DNA of 21,096 nucleotides from Carex sylvatica (taxonomy: Eukaryota > Streptophyta > Magnoliopsida > Poales > Cyperaceae), in the NCBI GenBank assembly GCA_964058845.1, contig CAXKVR010000196.1, positions 40,001 through 61,096 of the forward strand. Reading direction: 5' to 3'. The position numbers and the translations under genes are program-made. Below the pieces are notes generated by a model. The model saw only the letters and a list, made by a program, of their open reading frames with translations, had not been told where the DNA came from and did no database searches. Each line of letters begins with the position of its first letter. The first letter of the stretch is position 1. Below are positions 10,506-18,925 of the stretch, one piece after another.

Positions 10506-10514
10506 GCATGGGGC
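10506..10514. repeat. Left 9-bp target duplication GCATGGGGC
   Basis: Identical to 10734-10742, directly flanking the MITE. Confidence 0.88.
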
Positions 10515-10733
10515 GAATGCGTATCCTCTGCCTTAACTCAAAAAGGAATCTTTTGAGTTAATGAATCTCAACCGTCTGATTTTAAACGGATCCAATCCGA
10601 CCTCTGCTTATGATATGGGGGCCCTTTAATATTAGTGCGGATTTAGTCTGCACGAATCTTCAAACAGATCGGATGGTCAATATTCATTAACTCAAAAGAT
10701 TCCCTTTTGAGTTAATGCAGAGGATACTAATTC
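10515..10733. mobile_element. Mutator-type MITE with 9-bp target duplication
   Basis: This 219-bp element has inverted arms of about 60 bases with very few mismatches: GAATGCGTATCCTCTGC on the left against GAATTAGTATCCTCTGC on the right, both continuing into TTAACTCAAAA. It is flanked by an exact 9-bp duplication, GCATGGGGC. Long inverted ends with a 9-bp duplication are the hallmark of the Mutator superfamily. Each arm also holds its own hairpin, TTAACTCAAAA ... TTTTGAGTTAA with a 6-7 base loop. It is non-coding. The good match between arms suggests a relatively young insertion. Confidence 0.9.
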
Positions 10734-10742
10734 GCATGGGGC
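10734..10742. repeat. Right 9-bp target duplication GCATGGGGC
   Basis: Identical to 10506-10514. Confidence 0.88.
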
Positions 10743-11056
10743 CCGAGTCCCAAGCGTTTTTGCGAGTCTTACTTTAGATCAATCAGCGTTTTGTTTTGTT
10801 TTGTTTCTGAGAAAGACGCGCAAACAAAATAAAAATAGATAAATAGATAGTATGATAGTATGATAGATGAATGAATTATGAAGATGATGCACGCAAGGGA
10901 ATAAAGCAATTCAATTCCTTATTCCTCCTCATCATTGCCTCACCATGTGACCTCACTCAATTCTATCTACAATCTGATTTGGTTTTCGTGTGCTCTCTCT
11001 CTTCTTCTCTCCTCTTTTTAACCAACTTAGTTTTCTTCAATCTTTTGCTTTAAATT

Positions 11057-11061
<5 letters not shown>

Positions 11062-11097
<36 letters not shown>
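11062..11097. repeat. (CT)18 microsatellite
   Basis: Eighteen uninterrupted CT dinucleotides. The Arg-Glu run of the minus-strand frame through it is an artefact of this tract. Confidence 0.95.
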
Positions 11098-11100
<3 letters not shown>

Positions 11101-11106
11101 AAGATA

Positions 11107-11123
11107 CGTGACGCGTATAAATT
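11107..11123 (+). promoter_or_regulatory. TATA-box-like site without a visible gene
   Basis: CGTGACGCG is followed by TATAAATT at 11116-11123, just after the CT tract. The arrangement (CT-rich tract, ACGT-core motif, TATA box) resembles a plant core promoter, but no ORF follows it, so its role is uncertain. Confidence 0.25.
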
Positions 11124-11594
11124 GTAATTACATCCGAATCCCAAGGTGTGCATGTAAACTTTTGCATAAATCTTGGCGAGCGAGCGAAATTAATTATTTG
11201 ATTTTTACGGATCCCAATTAAGGAGAAATGCTTTATTTTTCCCTTTTCCCTTTTCCTTTTTCTGTTTTTTATTTTTTTTTCTAGCAAGTTCGAGCAGGGG
11301 TGTTATAGCGTCAGGCTTAAGTAACCAAAATGTTGAAAACAAATATTGCCATTGAAGATTTCCTTTCGATGAAAATTTTCACAAGTTCTTGATATCATTA
11401 ATTTTAGAAATTTATCTTAACATTTTCATCACAAAAAAAAAATAGTGTCATTAGCTGCCACAAACTCACTTTTTATTTATATTTCAAATTTAAAATTCAA
11501 ATTGTTCTATCTTATTCATTTTAATGGGAGAGGCATTATTTGTAATGTTTATGTTGGATTATTAATTCAACATTGAATTTATGTGTAAAGTAAT

Positions 11595-12117
11595 GAGTTT
11601 GACTAGCATGTTATCGATAAAATTTTGAAAACATACAACCCATTCGACTTCAAACGATGAATTCAATAATTCACTAGGGATGCTCTACATGCAAAGTTTA
11701 TAAATTTTCGAATTCGTTTGAATTCATTTGGTATAAATTCAAGTGTTAAAAAAAATAAAAATTTATAAGTTAATTTCAATACATTCATTTTTCTTGCATT
11801 ATTTAACTGTTTTATTTTTACTTAATGAATTTGTTATAAATTAACTAAAATTGCTATTCGAAACCATTACGCTATGTATCTTTAATTGTCTTAAGTTAAG
11901 ACTTTTGTAATAGATAGAAATTAGTCTAAGAAAATTAATTTAGTTGTTTTTATTGTCTCTTGCTATTATTCTTTTTCTGAAATCCTAACAAATTTGAAAA
12001 TTTATAAATTTTATGTGCATCACTTGTAAAATAGATCATTTTGAGCCTATCCGATAAATTTTCGAAACGATAACATGGCATGTCGTTTCACTATCGGTAG
12101 CATGCTAATTGAACTCA
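11595..12117. mobile_element. Mutator-like MITE, third family
   Basis: The left end GAGTTTGACTAGCATGTTAT and the right end read on the other strand, GAGTTCAATTAGCATGCTAC, match at 16 of 20 positions and both continue into CGATA. Weaker pairing reaches further in (GATGCTCTACATGCAAAG... against GATGCACATAAAA...). Flanking 9-mers TAAAGTAAT (11586-11594) and TAAAATAAT (12118-12126) match at 8 of 9 if one extra A is allowed at 12117, which fits a Mutator-type duplication. It is non-coding. Confidence 0.65.
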
Positions 12118-12133
12118 TAAAATAATTATGTAT

Positions 12134-12518
12134 ATAAAGAGGAGGGTTCAAATGCCTCCATTTTTTGTATTTTAAAAAACATGAATAACTCAAAATTAAA
12201 AGTTAAAAGTCAAAATAAAACCGTTAGATATGATATACATCATTTCATAATTTCAACTTTGTTTTGATAGTCATCAAGAGCTTGTAAAAACGTAATAATA
12301 TGGATAATTTCTACACGTTGATTTTTCAATTTATTGATTCACATAAAAACAAAATCAAAATGTCATAATTTTTTATAAGCACATAGAGAAAATTAGAAAT
12401 ATCACATCTAATAATTTTTTTTTGTTGTTTATTATTTAAATTTTGAGTTATTAAAATTTTAAAAATAGAAACATGATAAAGACACAAAAGATAAAAGCAT
12501 TTGAACGCTCCTCTTTAT
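12134..12518. mobile_element. Fold-back MITE, family A, copy 2
   Basis: This copy keeps the ends ATAAAGAGGAGGGTTCAAATG and, inverted, ATAAAGAGGAGCGTTCAAATG. It aligns with 6392-6810 along its length; shared words include TTTTTTGTATTTT, GTCAAAATAAAA, GATAATTTCTA, GATTCACATAAAA and AAATTTTGAGTTATTAA. Flanking 9-mers ATTATGTAT (12125-12133) and ATTATATAT (12519-12527) match at 8 of 9, which suggests the Mutator superfamily, although the flanks are low in complexity. The arms are around 100 bases. Confidence 0.78.
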
Positions 12519-12527
12519 ATTATATAT

Positions 12528-13532
12528 AAGCATTAATATGTTATATAAAATATAAATACATATGGAACTTTAATGGTACAACTGAAGATGTAATTTGTAT
12601 ATTAATAATTAGTTAAAATGAAAATTACCAATGATAGACAACCCAATAGATGATTTATATATATATTTGTGCGTTGATCTTTATGAATCCTGAACTTATT
12701 TTTGTTATTCCATTAGTGTCTATGAGTGTTTTAAGAAAATATACAATTAAATGAGACTCTCTAAAGGAATCTCACTTTGTTATTTTGAACAATCAAATTG
12801 GTGACAATCTCACGCTCAAAGAAAATATGGATTCAAATATGTTTCCAATATTTTACTCGTCACAAATGGTCCTGACGATCCTTCTTTAGTTATGTATCCC
12901 CTCATATCAGCCTTTGTAATACCTAAAAGAAGAGAAAAAGAGAACTAGTTGAGATTATGACTTTCTTTGACAAGGCCAGCGATATAATAAATGAATTATC
13001 AATTAAAATGAATATTAAACCAATAATTAATAGTGCTCAAATTATACATCATTAAAAGTATGTAATCACTAAACGCGGCTGCGAGGAGAGGGGAAAGGAA
13101 AATAAGTTTTGGGCCTACGAACAGAAATTAATATCGTCGGCCCGGCCTTTTAGGCCTTAATCAGTCCATGACTGAACTTACCACGGATCCATGTATGCTT
13201 AATTATACCATCCCCACAAATAGCAACCCACAACTCCAAAAGTACTATGGATCTCTCTACTTCTCTTTGCAGCCTTCTTAAAGGTTTGATCTAAAATTTT
13301 ATTATTATTTGGGGATAGAGGTAACGACAAAGCTTTTTTGCCTGTTAACTCCATCTGTATCGAATTTGGCAAGGCGAATATGAATAAGAATATTTTTTAT
13401 TACCTCAATCGATAAAGGTACATATAAGAAAACAATTTCGTTAGTTTATCAAATAAGAATACGTGTAGAAATTTCATATCCCTTACAGTGTAGGGTAAGA
13501 GATAAATATAAACTTTATGACAATATCTATTT
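12528..13532. other. Spacer with one promoter-like island
   Basis: Mostly AT-rich and non-coding. A GC-richer island at about 13075-13295 carries GGCCCGGCC and AGGCCT words, a TATA-like TTAATTATACC near 13200, and an ATG at 13247. Confidence 0.45.
13247..13294 (+). other. Possible orphan first exon or 15-codon ORF
   Basis: ATG at 13247 opens MDLSTSLCSLLKGLI before TAA at 13292-13294. AAAG followed by GTTTGAT at 13284 could instead be a splice donor. It sits about 45 bases after a TATA-like sequence in a GC-richer island. No following exon was recognised, so it may be a gene fragment or chance. Confidence 0.2.
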
Positions 13533-13919
13533 GAGTAAGAACTACGGTGTTTCTTTGGTGAACTCAAGTCTAAAATTCGTTAAATTGGCTTTAAATGATG
13601 AATCTGAATTGTTGAAATTCATATACTTTACGAGTGATGCGTCTACATGTGAAAATTTTAAACATTCAAATTAATTTAATATAAAATTAAGCTGTCAAAA
13701 TTAGAAGATTAATAAATTAATTTTAATGCATTTATTTTTTGAATTTTTTTGATCACTTGACTCTATGCAATTTTTTATTTATTTTTACATGTAGATGCAT
13801 CACTTGTAAAGTAGGTGGGTTTCAATGGTTCGAATTCGTTGTTTAAAGCCAATTCGATAGGTTTAAGACTTAAGTTCACCAAGGAACTTGGTGAACTTAA
13901 GAACACCCTAGTTCTACTC
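13533..13919. mobile_element. Mutator-type MITE, family B, copy 1
   Basis: The ends are GAGTAAGAACTACGGTGTT and, on the other strand, GAGTAGAACTAGGGTGTT. The arms pair over about 190 bases each, so almost the whole 387 bp is an inverted repeat; shared words include AATTGGCTTTAAA, GATGCRTCTACATGT and AATGCAT. The right arm contains a perfect 15-bp stem, CTTAAGTTCACCAAG, with a GAA loop (13869-13901); the left arm has lost half of that hairpin. The flanks share only CTATTT, not a full 9-mer. It is non-coding. Confidence 0.85.
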
Positions 13920-13928
13920 CTATTTATG

Positions 13929-13937
13929 CATATAATT
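13929..13937. repeat. Left 9-bp target duplication CATATAATT
   Basis: Identical to 14357-14365, directly flanking family B copy 2. Confidence 0.88.
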
Positions 13938-14356
13938 GAGTAGAACTATGGTGTTCTTAAGTTCACCAAACTTATGTGAACTAAACTCTAAAATTTATCG
14001 GATTGACTTCAAATGACAAATTCGAACTGTTGAAACCCATCTATCTACTTTATGAGTGATGCATCAACATAAATTTTTTTCAAAATTTTGAATTAATTTT
14101 GTATAGAGTCAAGTGGTCAAAAAACGATAAAAAATTAATGCATTAAAATTAATTTATAAACCATCTAATTTTGACCGCTTGACTTTATACTAAATTAATT
14201 CGAAAGTTTAATTTTTTTGCATGTAGACGTATCACTCGTAAGGTAGACGAGTTTTAACAGTTCATATTTGTCATTTTAAGTACATTCGATTCGATAGATT
14301 CTAGAGTTGAGTTCACAAAAAAGCTTAGTGAACTTAGGAATACCTTAGTTCTACTC
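13938..14356. mobile_element. Mutator-type MITE, family B, copy 2
   Basis: This second copy of the 13533-13919 element lies in the same place 18 bases further on. The ends are GAGTAGAACTATGGTGTTC and, inverted, GAGTAGAACTAAGGTATTC, with arms near 200 bases. An exact 9-bp duplication CATATAATT flanks it, which places the family in the Mutator superfamily. AGTTCAC...GTGAACT hairpins are present near both ends. Shared internal words with copy 1 include AGAGTCAAGTG, GATGCATC and AATGCATTAAAATTAATTTA. Confidence 0.9.
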
Positions 14357-14365
14357 CATATAATT
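14357..14365. repeat. Right 9-bp target duplication CATATAATT
   Basis: Identical to 13929-13937. Confidence 0.88.
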
Positions 14366-14483
14366 ATATAGTTTGAGCGAGGTTATGGTGATATGCATAT
14401 TAGAGGTGTCCTGCATTATGGATCATATATTTATTTTTAATGTACCAACGGTTGATTCAAACTGTTCAACATAATATTTATTT

Positions 14484-14620
14484 AGGGGCGAACTCACGTT
14501 GGTTCAGGAAGAGACAATTGTCTTCCTTGAATTTTGAAATTTAGTAAAAAAAATAGATTCTTTCTTTGTTTCCCTCTAAAAATTATTTTGCCCTCCTCTA
14601 GACCCAATAAGCCAATTTTG
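14484..14620. mobile_element. Fragment related to the hAT MITE end at 7417
   Basis: AGGGGCGAACTCACG... followed by GAAGAGACAATTGTC and TTGAATTTTGAAATTTAGT resembles the reverse complement of 7340-7417 (GGCGTACCCACATAG, GCAATTGTCCTC, GGAATTTTAAGTTTTAGT). Only this end was recognised, so the copy is truncated or its other end has diverged. The right boundary is a guess. Confidence 0.5.
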
Positions 14621-15071
14621 CGATTCTCTTCTGTCTTCGCCATTTCCCTTTGATTTTTTGGTTGAGCTGTGTCGGGAAAGACAGCTTCTCTTGTCTAGTT
14701 AGACTAGGTGTACGCATATTTAAAGACAATTGTAAAAGAGCTTTTGTTGGCCGGTTTCAATTAAGAATATACTGGAGAGAAGAGGCTCCTAAAATTTATT
14801 AAGATCAAAGAGCTGCTCCAACTTTTCCTTCTCTCTCAATTTCAGTGTCCAATGAAACTATCCATTTTCATATTTTTTTGCATTTTTGTATTTGCTATTG
14901 ATTTTTTTTGCCATATTTTCTATTTCCTTTTTGTTTCTTATTCTTCCTTTATTTTTCTTATATATATTATATTTTTTTTGTAGGGATCAACATTATAGTA
15001 CTCTATAGCTCTGTCTATGTTAAGGTGTTGTCTCTGATAAAATGAACGCGGCCATTTTTATTAATATCTCC
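14621..15071. other. T-rich spacer left of the MULE
   Basis: Pyrimidine-rich, non-coding sequence with a small GTCTAGTTAGAC palindrome near 14692. No gene was found. Confidence 0.5.
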
Positions 15072-15131
15072 TCTGAAAAAGAAAATTTTAAAAATAATCT
15101 TGCAATTGATTTTTTTTTATTCATGCCCTGA

Positions 15132-15300
15132 CCGCCAGGCCCACAGGCGGCCCATATTCCTTATGAAGCGCCTGGCCCAGTGGCGGGTCAAATGGCATGT
15201 GGGCCCCCTCCCAAGTGTGGTTCATTATGCATGCTTTTATAACCCCGTTTTTTCTCTCTCCTGCCCACTCCAACCATTACCATCACTCCCGGCAGCAGAA
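15132..15300 (+). promoter_or_regulatory. Promoter of the MULE transposase gene
   Basis: A GC-rich block contains GGCCCA/TGGGCC site-II-like motifs at 15138, 15149, 15174 and about 15200, and short CCGCC...GGCGG inverted repeats (15132-15150, 15169-15186). A clear TATA box TTTATAA follows at 15236-15242, and a pyrimidine-rich CTCTCTCC stretch lies downstream at the expected start region. The transposase ATG is 400 bases further on. Site II motifs are known TCP-factor targets in genes of dividing cells. Confidence 0.6.
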
Positions 15301-15376
15301 GCAGGCGATTTTTTTGGCGAAAAGCGACATGTATTATTTAAATTATATTTAATTATTAAGTAATTAGTCAATTAAT

Positions 15377-15523
15377 GTACGATTACTGTACAATTACTGT
15401 AGTATTTACTGTACAATTACTGTACGATTACTGTAGTATTTACTGTACGATTGCTGTAGAATTTGTTGTACAATTGCTGTAGAATTTGCTGTACAATTAC
15501 TGTAGAATTACCGTTCAATTACT
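15377..15523 (+). repeat. 11/12-bp tandem array in the transposase leader, 13 units
   Basis: Thirteen consecutive units follow two forms, GTACRATTACT (11 bases) and GTAGWATTTRCT (12 bases), without interruption. The array ends exactly where GTAAGT begins at 15524. A further unit-like ATTGTACAATTACTGTAAT is at 15581-15599. Units contain the palindrome GTAC. Confidence 0.88.
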
Positions 15524-15626
15524 GTAAGTGTTGCATTTACCTCTAGCAACAAGTTTTTTTTATTTTATTTGCCATTTATTATTGTACAATTACTGTAATA
15601 CTTATTAAATTTTTGTTTAAATGTAG
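15524..15626 (+). other. Possible intron in the transposase 5' leader
   Basis: A consensus donor GTAAGT at 15524 and an acceptor TTTAAATGTAG ending at 15626 bracket a T-rich 103-base stretch just before the ATG at 15642. Leader introns are common in plant genes. There is no transcript evidence, so this is inference. Confidence 0.35.
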
Positions 15627-16030
15627 TTTGTTAAGAAAAAGATGTTAGTTGCACTGTATGTGGGCGGCAAGCTACAAAAGGGTGTAGATGGCGTGTATTA
15701 CACGAAAGATGCTGCATTTGGCTTTGAGGTTAATGAAAATACCAAATTTCAGGAACTCAAGCAACTAATATATGAAAAGACTGCTGTAAACCCCAACAGG
15801 TATGAAATAGAATTGACTACACAGATTGATAACTCACAAAGGGGTGGGGCGGGTAGACCTTGCTTTGTGAGGTTTTCAATAACAGATGCGAATTTATGGA
15901 GAGTTGTGTACACTAAATTTGAGTCTAGTGGGGTCTCGGTAATGGACATATATTCAAAGAGGGTTCCCCGTGCTGGGGCTGGACCTTCTAGTGTGGCTGG
16001 GGATGGACCTTCAGGTTATGACAATTCGGG

Positions 16031-16162
16031 TTATGACAACCAGGGGTACCACCACCACTCCCCTTATGACAACCCGAGATACCACCACAACTCCCCTTAT
16101 GACAACCAGGGATACCACCACCACTCTCCTTATGACAACCAAGGGTACCACCACAACTCTCC
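16031..16162 (+). repeat. 33-bp coding tandem repeat, four units
   Basis: Units start at 16031, 16064, 16097 and 16130, each 33 bases, and encode YDN-QGYHHHSP variants. A half unit (GGTTATGACAATTCG) precedes them at about 16014. It lies between the N-terminal domain and the acidic linker of the transposase. Confidence 0.92.
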
Positions 16163-17552
16163 TGAAAATATTAAAGAGTTACCACCACCACCCAGACAAA
16201 CACCCATAATCCCTAGATTTCCAACTATGTCAGAGTCAAGACCGGTACCCGTTAATCGAACTGATATTGATATTGATGTTGATGCTATTGATGCCATACC
16301 AGAAAATGAAATGGAAATGGGAGATGAATACGAAGGGATCTGGGAATCTGATGACTTATCAGATGGCGATGCAAATGTACCAGGTTTATCCAGGGAAGAA
16401 AAATTTCCGATTAGTGGTCGGGGAAATAAGTATCCTGTCGCCACATTCAACGATACCACAGCTTTTGAAGAGGCAGACATTACTTATTTTGGCCCTCGTG
16501 TTGTATACAATGACGAACCTGCTCCAGGGCAACTTTATACCAACATAGATGAACTTATAAAGAAAATCTATGAGACTCATGTTCACGGCAACTGGGAATG
16601 TAAAATACACAAAAGGGACCGAACAAGGTTAGTTGTGCTATGTAAAACTCACCCGCGGTGCGAGTTTCACCTTTTTGCAACCCCTGCGGGTTCAGGAGAA
16701 ACATGGATGATTAAGAAATGTGAACCACCCCATACATGCAAGTCTGCATCTACAAGGACAGACAATTCACAGCTGACGGCATAATTAATTGCCGATGCAA
16801 TTGAGGAAGACATTAAGGAAGACCCATCTATGAGCATCAAGGCGGTGGCTAGAACAGTCAGACACAAATACAAATATGTAACACCAAAATACAACAGGCT
16901 GTGGAGAGGTCGCGAACTTGCCATTTGCAGAATATTTGGTAGTTGGAAGGATTCATACGGCTATCTGGCACCATTGCTCCAGGCCATGGCAAGTACAAAT
17001 GTCGAAACTGTATATGAGCAGTGGCATGGCCCCTTTTTTGATAAGGAGTGAGTGCTAATAGAGGGAGCTCAACAATTCAAGGGCATAGCATGGGCTTTTG
17101 GTGCTTGTATCCAAGCTGTGCCATACATCAAACCCGTTATCAGCATTGATGCATGCTTCATGTCTGGCCGTTATGAGGGGAGGTTACTGATAGCATGTGC
17201 ATATGATATTGAGAACCAGTTGTTGCCTTTGGCCTTTGCAATTGTTCAGAAAGAGAATGGTGAGAACTGGGGATTCTTTATGCAGTTTTTAAGAAGACAG
17301 GTGATTGGGGAAGGAAAATTTTTCTGTGTGATATCAGACCAGCACAAAGGAATAAAATATGTTTTTGATCGTGAAGATTACGGTTGGTCAACGGGTACTG
17401 GGCAGTGTGTGCACAGGTTGTGTATGCAACACGTTGCGGAGAACCTTTCCAAGGCAACCGAAAATGACAAGTGGGTTCTAGAAATATTTAGACAAAATTG
17501 CAGAAAGAAAAAGCCGAGAAGGGTGGTAGAGATGACTAGAAATTTTGCAAAG

Positions 17553-17654
17553 GTATATATATTTCAATTGTTTACATATATTATTGTATTTTTCGAAAAA
17601 AAAAAATTTAGTATAATTATTTACTTATATTATTTTATTTTCTTATTTTTTTAG
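17553..17654 (+). other. Intron 1 of the transposase gene
   Basis: The exon ends ...RNFAK with AAG, donor GTATAT, T-rich interior, acceptor TTTTTTAG, and the next exon resumes YMSKANLYLMK in the same phase. The joined protein reads smoothly across the junction. Confidence 0.8.
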
Positions 17655-18453
17655 TACATGTCAAAGGCAAATCTCTACTTAATGAAGGTAGGCAAAAATA
17701 ATCTCAGAGATGTAAATGAAGATCCAGCATACAAGAAAATATATCAATCCCGTGATGGAGGTTGGCGTTGAGGAATTATGACCACCAATGGGTCGAAGTC
17801 GCTGAATGCAGTCTTCAAGCAGAGCTGGATGTTGCCTGTGGCTGCAGTTGTAGAAGACGTATTCTACAAGTTAAATGTCTAGTTTCAAGAACGGTGTGCT
17901 AAGGCCGCAGAATTAATAAGGATGAACCAGTCATTTTCAACAAGGGTGGAGGAGAAACTAAAACAACACAGGGACAAAGGTGCAACTATGAACGTGATCC
18001 CGATGGGTAATGATGGTACAGAATTCGAAGTGCAAAATCCAAATGAATACGTTCCTACCAGCCGCAAACCAGATGGCACTATGGAGTTTGTGAAGAAGGC
18101 TTGCAAGTACGTGGTTAAATTCTGAGATGCCAGGGCGATAACCTGTGCATGCCAAGGACCCCAACTAAGTCACATACCCTGTAGTCACGTGATGGCGGTA
18201 TGCCAGGTGAGAAACAACTGTGAGGACCACTATGTTGCTGACATTTATCGTACCGATTACATTGCTTTCACTTGGGGTGGATCTTTCCATTCTTATCCCG
18301 ATCAGCATGAGTGGCCTGCATATGTCGGTGATATAATACTCCTTTCAGAAGGATGGATAAGAAAGGGGAGGAGGAGACACAAGCGTGTTGTAATGACCAT
18401 GGATGAGACGGGAAATCGAGCTCGTCGTTCTGTTTCTGACAGGCGCACGGCAG

Positions 18454-18548
18454 GTATATTTTTTTGTTATGTTCAGATGCATTGCAGTTATGTTTTATTA
18501 ATTTATGATTTCATTATGATAATAACTGAACTGTATTATTATGTTCAG
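18454..18548 (+). other. Intron 2 of the transposase gene
   Basis: Donor CAG/GTATAT follows DRRTA and acceptor TATGTTCAG precedes ATGCCATAAAC. The split codon joins as GAT. An identical TTCAGATGC at 18472-18480 would make too short an intron. Confidence 0.65.
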
Positions 18549-18720
18549 ATGCCATAAACGCAGACAATGAAGGAGAAAATGCTAGAGTTGTTGCTGAAGC
18601 AACTGGTAGAACACAACCCCCTCTCCTGCAAGCCAAGCATCTACAAGTAATGCCGCACTTGCTGCTGGTACAAGAAAATCTAATTGTTTTTTTGGTTTAT
18701 TCAGGCGTCGGTGCAGATAA

Positions 18721-18925
18721 ACTTACTCTTTTGCTAGTGTAAACTAAGCTATGAACTTTAATTGTATTGTTCAACTGTAAGTGTATTGTTGTGCTTTAAT
18801 TGTATTGTTGAACTATTTTAGACTAACTCAGCACTACGTTGTGATAATTTAATTGTTACACAAGATGATAAGATACATTAAAAAATATCTTACAACATAA
18901 AAACTACGTTGATGAATTTAAAACC
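18721..18925. other. Convergent intergenic region between transposase and minus-strand ORF
   Basis: An AT-rich stretch where the two transcripts meet tail to tail. It contains an imperfect repeat of TTTAATTGTATTGTT with CAACT/GAACT (about 18757-18776 and 18797-18816). Confidence 0.5.

Larger units (their letters stand above)
10743..11594. other. Spacer with promoter-like composition
   Basis: Contains TTTTG and GATA/TGATA simple repeats (10793-10870), a (CT)18 tract, a TATA-like box and a pyrimidine-rich stretch at 11230-11280. No coding region follows within 1.5 kb on either strand. Confidence 0.5.
15642..18720 (+). pseudogene. mudrA-type MULE transposase, broken by five in-frame stops
   Basis: The reading frame runs from ATG 15642 through two introns (17553-17654, 18454-18548) to a stop near 18720, about 950 codons. 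Order: a MuDR N-terminal domain (residues 1-108); an 11-residue YDNQGYHHHSP repeat (about 131-174); Pro-rich and acidic linkers (181-248); a Cys/His-rich DNA-binding domain (about 296-366); the MULE transposase core with the Asp residues of SIDACF (503) and VISDQHKGI (566) and the C..C-x2-H block CVHRLCMQH; then TTNGSKSLN; and a SWIM zinc finger CAC-x9-CSH (801-815). Stops interrupt at 16782 (TAA), 17049 (TGA), 17769 (TGA), 17880 (TAG) and 18123 (TGA), with no frameshift among them. A one-base shift near 18615-18625 is suggested because the downstream tail reads best as PASQASTSNAALAAGTRK in another frame. TTNGSKSLN carries Lys where MULEs usually have Glu. The gene cannot make a full transposase. 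Confidence 0.92.

Noticed and set aside
11027..11287. Minus-strand ORF with an Arg-Glu run
   Set aside because: The run is simply the (CT)18 microsatellite read on the other strand.
13533..13919. Search for a full 9-bp duplication around family B copy 1
   Set aside because: Only CTATTT is shared at the borders, so no 9-bp duplication is claimed for this copy.
15100..15363. 87-codon plus-strand ORF
   Set aside because: It lies over the GC-rich promoter, TATA box and leader of the transposase and resembles no known protein.
15970..16480. Alternative-frame ORFs inside transposase exon 1
   Set aside because: They mirror the 33-bp repeat and the acidic linker in other frames; the main frame has clear domains.
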